A stretch of 8,354 nt of DNA from Planctomycetota bacterium (lineage in GTDB: Bacteria; Planctomycetota; Planctomycetia; Pirellulales; Lacipirellulaceae), in contig JAKEGR010000058.1 of the NCBI GenBank assembly GCA_022615465.1, positions 1 through 8,354 of the forward strand, written 5' to 3'. This document shows positions 5,510 to 8,354 of this stretch, piece after piece. Under the pieces are notes generated by a model. It searched no databases and had not been told where the DNA came from. It was given only the letters and a program-made list of their open reading frames with translations. The first letter of the stretch is position 1. Each line of letters starts with the position of its first letter. Both the position numbers and the translations under genes were made by a program.

Positions 5510-7084
5510 ATGGCGGACGTTTTGCCAGTTCGATGGATAGTAAGCATCCTGGTGGTTCTCGGTGAAACGTGTACTGGCGTACCAAGCAATCTGTTTGCGC
5601 AAGTGCCGGCTGCTTGGAGCGCGCCGATTCTCACGATGCCAATGGGTGCCAGCCATGCTCCCTTGGTGCCTGCGCTGAGTCCACTCGTGGCTGCACCCGT
5701 GGCGGCAACCAAGCCGCGAAGTCCGCTGGCACATCTCATACGAAACCAAGACATGTCGGACGGCTTGCCGCCATTCGCCCTTGCCGACCCATCGGGGACG
5801 ATCCAGCGCTATGTGGAGCCGGTGCCCAACATCGACCTTGAACCATACGTCGGTTCGGTCGTCACCGTTCGCCACGACACGGGCCAAACGCTCCTGGCAT
5901 CGCAACTGGAACTTCCACCACTGCCGGCCAATCCAATTGCGTCACGAGGAATTCCCGGCAGTGGAGGCGAGATAGGAGGAGTCGATTCCCAGCTTCGCGA
6001 ATTGGTCGCCGGCATCCATCAGGCCGAGTTTGTCGACAATGACGACTCCACTGTCGAACTCTTGCCCGAAGGGGCTGAGGAAGTCCAGAACGGCCAATCG
6101 AAGAGCAGTTCTTCAAATGGCAAGAGCCAGCCTGGCGCTCCGCTCATGCTTCCAGAAGACGCTGCTCAGGATGTAGCGAACGAGCCTATCGGCGGATTGC
6201 CCATGTGGACCGAGGAACCACCACCGGGAGCGGAGTCGGTGTTTGATGGCGGATTTCCACAGGATATGCCTGGAGAGGAAACGTATAACGATTGTCCTGA
6301 GTGCTATCCCGAATGCGACGAGAGTTGCCCGACCTGCGGCGAAACCCGGTCGCCAGATCGTTCCAGAGCTAGCCACTGGCTCGGCCGCCACGGCAAGCGT
6401 TCACAATCGTGCCGCATCTTCGCCGATGTTGAATTCAACTTGATGCGGCTTCACGCGGCAGAGCTGGCTGCAGGTAAACTTTCGGAGAAATACGAGCTCG
6501 CTCCGCGATTTGTTCTTGGTTTCGAGGGGGGCGACATTTCGGATGGCCGGGTGCGTTATTGGACCTATGGCCGAGAAACGCCCATTTTCGAAGGCGGCGG
6601 CGTACGAGTGGATTTTGACGTGCTGGACATCGAAGCAACCCAGCGATTCCAGATCCGGCGATCCGACATCATCGTTGGTGCCGGCTTTCGCATGGCTGCC
6701 ATCGAAATCACCGACGACGACAACGATGCGATTGGCACCGATCTGTTGGGGATGACGGTTGCCGCCGATGCACGAACCTATCTCTGCAGTTTCCAGGATG
6801 GCGACTTTTCTTTTGTCTACGGCGCGCGATTATCCATTCTTGGCGGCGACTGGGGCGGAGACGCTACGAATGACTTCGTCGATGTGCCGATTCGAGACGA
6901 TAACGTCGTGGCCGACGAACTGCGTGCCGGCGTGGAGTATTCGTGTTGCTATCGCCGCTTCGATTTGCGCGCTCAAGTCGCCTTTGAGATGCAAAACTGG
7001 CACAGCGACGTCCTCTCCCAGGACGGGGGAACCGACTCGATCGGCTTCATCGGCCCGGGCATCCACCTCGGCGCCCAGTTCTAG
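5510..7084 (+). CDS. Outer-membrane beta-barrel protein with N-terminal Pro/Ser-rich region and Cys-rich linker
   Basis: A 524-residue exported protein in three parts. Residues 1-30 are a signal peptide (R8, then hydrophobic WIVSILVVLG; likely cleavage at LFA30|Q31). Residues 31-300 are low-complexity and Pro/Ala/Ser/acid-rich, ending in a cluster C262-x2-C265-x3-C269-x3-C273-x2-C276 (CPECYPEC, SCPTC) and a basic stretch (SRASHWLGRHGKRSQS). Residues 302-524 are alternating beta-strands of an outer-membrane barrel, for example VRYWTYGRETP (348-358), VDFDVLDIEATQRF (367-380), FSFVYGARLSIL (433-444), LRAGVEYSCCY (471-481) and GFIGPGIHLGAQF (512-524). The final residue is Phe, the usual barrel-assembly signal. 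The barrel resembles planctomycete pore-like proteins in the Lpg1974/Legionella_OMP style; that is from memory. The ATG at 5510 is the first start after an in-frame stop at 5456-5458 and begins the signal peptide; the ribosome site (GGA, 5500-5502) is weak. Ligand or transport role unknown. Confidence 0.87.
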   Translation: MADVLPVRWIVSILVVLGETCTGVPSNLFAQVPAAWSAPILTMPMGASHAPLVPALSPLVAAPVAATKPRSPLAHLIRNQDMSDGLPPFALADPSGTIQRYVEPVPNIDLEPYVGSVVTVRHDTGQTLLASQLELPPLPANPIASRGIPGSGGEIGGVDSQLRELVAGIHQAEFVDNDDSTVELLPEGAEEVQNGQSKSSSSNGKSQPGAPLMLPEDAAQDVANEPIGGLPMWTEEPPPGAESVFDGGFPQDMPGEETYNDCPECYPECDESCPTCGETRSPDRSRASHWLGRHGKRSQSCRIFADVEFNLMRLHAAELAAGKLSEKYELAPRFVLGFEGGDISDGRVRYWTYGRETPIFEGGGVRVDFDVLDIEATQRFQIRRSDIIVGAGFRMAAIEITDDDNDAIGTDLLGMTVAADARTYLCSFQDGDFSFVYGARLSILGGDWGGDATNDFVDVPIRDDNVVADELRAGVEYSCCYRRFDLRAQVAFEMQNWHSDVLSQDGGTDSIGFIGPGIHLGAQF

Positions 7085-7090
7085 TGGTGA

Positions 7091-7108
7091 TTCCTGGAAC
7101 GCCAGGAA
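7091..7108 (+). terminator. Small hairpin after the barrel-protein gene
   Basis: TTCCTGG and CCAGGAA form a perfect 7-bp stem around an AACG tetraloop, starting 7 nt after the stop codon. It is followed at once by a second possible stem, CGGC...GCCG (7109-7122), and an AAAA. There is no T-run, so it is at best a non-canonical terminator or 3'-end stabiliser. Confidence 0.4.
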
Positions 7109-7154
7109 CGGCGTTGCAGCCGAAAAGTCCTGGCAGGCACTCGGCGAAAGAGAA

Positions 7155-7226
7155 GTGCCCGCGAATCATGCGAATGGGCGCGAATGGTGTTCCGCATTTG
7201 CGATGGTTTGCGCCATTCGCGGGCAC
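7155..7226. repeat. 72-bp structured element with perfect 12-bp inverted ends
   Basis: GTGCCCGCGAAT (7155-7166) and ATTCGCGGGCAC (7215-7226) are perfect inverted copies. Inside, the hexamer GCGAAT recurs at 7161, 7170 and 7180. A second stem can form between TGCGAATG (7169-7176) and CATTTGCG (7195-7202) with wobble pairs. The whole would fold as a nested hairpin on either strand. Size and build suit a dispersed intergenic palindromic repeat (REP/MITE-like). No clear target duplication is seen beyond a possible AA on both sides, and no transposase is nearby. Its multiplicity in the genome cannot be judged from one window. Confidence 0.55.
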
Positions 7227-7728
7227 AATTAGCTTATGGGTGGGTGCGAACGCACACGCGGCTCCGCTTTGGGGCAAATTGGTATCTCTCCCGGTCGTTT
7301 TGTGCGGGTTTGCCGATTTGCAACGTCCGACCGCGACAATATTTTCGCAATTCGCTCGTCACGAAGTTGTTTCGGCCACTGTTCGGCTTGGTTGCGAGCT
7401 ATGTTTCCATTTGGATGGCGCACTGGAAGCAACCAAGACAATGGATATTCATTCGTCTGGTCCACAGATTGGCAGGCTGAACCCCGTCATTTGGTGATCA
7501 GAAAGGCCATCCCAACTCCTTTTCCAGCTTTGGGATTAGGCAACCCAACGCTTGCGGCACTTATCTGCCTGATTGTTTCCTCCCCACAAGCAAGAGAAGC
7601 GGTCCTGCTGCGCGCTGTGGCAGACAATCGCGTGCAATCACGCATGCCATTGCCGTGCAAGGCCGCGACGACTTTGAAAAGAATCTATTGTCTACCACTG
7701 CGACTCATCAACGACAAAGGAGCCTCCG

Positions 7729-8354
7729 ATGAAACAGCAATTACCTTTTCGAAGCTTCGCTCGACTCATGCTGATTGCGGCACTTGCCGTGCTTATCGCG
7801 GCGCCTGTGTGGGCACAGTCCCGCATTGTTCAAGTCGAAGAGCATTGGGAACTACAGCTTGGAGAGCCGGATCCGGACACTAGCGCTCCGCAGACCACCA
7901 TGGCCATGTCACCCACAGCCGATTTGAATGATCACTTTTTTCTGTTTGCGTTGAATCATGGGACATCTCCTGACTATCAGCCGGGCGGGATGCAGATCCA
8001 GCTTTGGGCGGGCGAAACATTGGTGGATTCTCGGCGATGCGGTGAACACGGAACGCTTTCCCGCAGTGAGGAAAAAATCCGCTGGGTACAGCGGATTTCG
8101 CTGAACAATGACACGCTGAACTTCGAGATCGCGGATGGATCGTCGGAGTCCTGGGGCTCCTTTGGCGGCGGCGAGATGCTGCTTTCCACGAGCACATCGC
8201 TGACAAGTCTGAATGGCTACAGGCCGGGTGTTTCGCTGACTGAGTCCCAGGTGGGGTATGCGGAGAACCGGGTAGCCTCCCTGATACTCACCAAGGTCCG
8301 CTGGCTGACCGATGACGGGCAAGTACACGAAATGAACGCGCCGATCCCCATCGA
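7729..8354 (+). CDS. Secreted protein of unknown function, planctomycete type (3' end outside window)
   Basis: The frame is open from ATG 7729 to the window end (208 codons plus two bases), so the gene is cut at its 3' side. The start is firm: AAAGGAG (7716-7722) lies 6 nt upstream, the best ribosome site in the window. Residues 1-29 are a classical signal peptide: K2, R8 and R12, a hydrophobic LMLIAALAVLIAAPV stretch, and cleavage at VWA29|Q30. The mature protein has no Cys cluster or membrane segment and looks beta-rich. Phrases include EEHWELQLGEPDPDTSAPQ, a run FFLFALNH (about 70-77), GGMQIQLWAGE, EKIRWVQRISL, DGSSESWGSFGGG, and LNGYRPGVSLTESQVGYAENRV, followed by LILTKVRWLTDDG. The style fits an extracellular or periplasmic beta-sandwich protein known to me only as a conserved planctomycete hypothetical; no enzyme motif is seen. 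It may head an operon running beyond the window. Confidence 0.85.
   Translation, partial: MKQQLPFRSFARLMLIAALAVLIAAPVWAQSRIVQVEEHWELQLGEPDPDTSAPQTTMAMSPTADLNDHFFLFALNHGTSPDYQPGGMQIQLWAGETLVDSRRCGEHGTLSRSEEKIRWVQRISLNNDTLNFEIADGSSESWGSFGGGEMLLSTSTSLTSLNGYRPGVSLTESQVGYAENRVASLILTKVRWLTDDGQVHEMNAPIPI

Larger units (their letters stand above)
7085..7728. other. 644-bp region without a convincing gene
   Basis: Between the barrel protein and the next secreted protein, several frames stay open for 200-600 nt, but none has a ribosome site, a recognisable family or protein-like composition. The left third holds a short hairpin (7091-7108) and a 72-bp element with inverted ends (7155-7226). The remainder (7227-7728) shows no RNA gene, promoter of quality or repeat that I can point to; a small stem GCGTG-CAAT-CACGC (7630-7643) is probably chance. 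A decayed gene cannot be excluded. Confidence 0.55.

Noticed and set aside
7084..7497. 137-codon frame beginning with a GTG that overlaps the barrel gene's stop
   Set aside because: The overlap looks like coupling, but the frame runs through two hairpins and the 72-bp palindromic element, and the protein has no recognisable features or later conserved phrases.
7236..7883. 215-codon plus-strand frame spanning the gap and overlapping the last gene
   Set aside because: It overlaps in another frame the start of a gene with a perfect ribosome site and signal peptide. Its own composition (Cys, Arg and Ser scattered, no motifs) is not protein-like.
1..8354. Mobile element, phage, CRISPR array, toxin-antitoxin, defence or biosynthetic cluster
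   Set aside because: No transposase, integrase, cas, nuclease or synthase motif, no spaced direct repeats and no tRNA-like fold was found. The genes with recognised families are ordinary metabolic or RNA-binding types, so no new multi-gene system can be claimed from this window.

Overview
The window looks like a chromosomal segment from a planctomycete (Pirellulales-like). The signs are moderately high GC, several secreted proteins with no close match outside that phylum as far as I can recall, an outer-membrane barrel of planctomycete type with a cysteine-rich linker, a single-RRM glycine-tailed RNA-binding protein, and frequent absence of a clear Shine-Dalgarno sequence. The assignment is inference from protein style; there is no rRNA or other marker here.

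Layout. Bases 1-1119 hold the 3' part of a large coiled-coil/AsmA-like protein (probably the TIGR03545 family). It is followed by a HAD phosphatase/phosphomutase (1190-1864). Next comes a small RRM RNA-binding protein (2082-2363) with its own candidate promoter and a leader holding a possible 14-codon upstream ORF that overlaps its start codon. A strong hairpin (2430-2465) ends that unit. A DUF4404-type small protein (2553-2825) and a VOC/glyoxalase-fold protein (2924-3301) follow on the same strand. An aldo/keto reductase (4352-3366, minus strand) converges on the VOC gene.

The right half is devoted to exported proteins: a 210-aa secreted planctomycete-type protein behind a good sigma70-like promoter (4655-5287), a 524-aa outer-membrane beta-barrel protein with a CPEC/CPTC linker (5510-7084), and the first 208 codons of another secreted protein with an excellent ribosome site (7729-8354). 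Each has a signal peptide with a likely Ala|Gln cleavage. The 644 bases between the last two have no convincing gene but carry a 72-bp structured element with perfect 12-bp inverted ends (7155-7226), which looks like a dispersed palindromic repeat or a MITE-like sequence.

No phage, transposase, CRISPR, toxin-antitoxin, defence or biosynthetic system is visible. The left half is ordinary housekeeping and general metabolism. The points most worth following are the leader of the RRM gene, the 7155-7226 element, the cysteine cluster of the barrel protein and the secreted proteins of unknown function.
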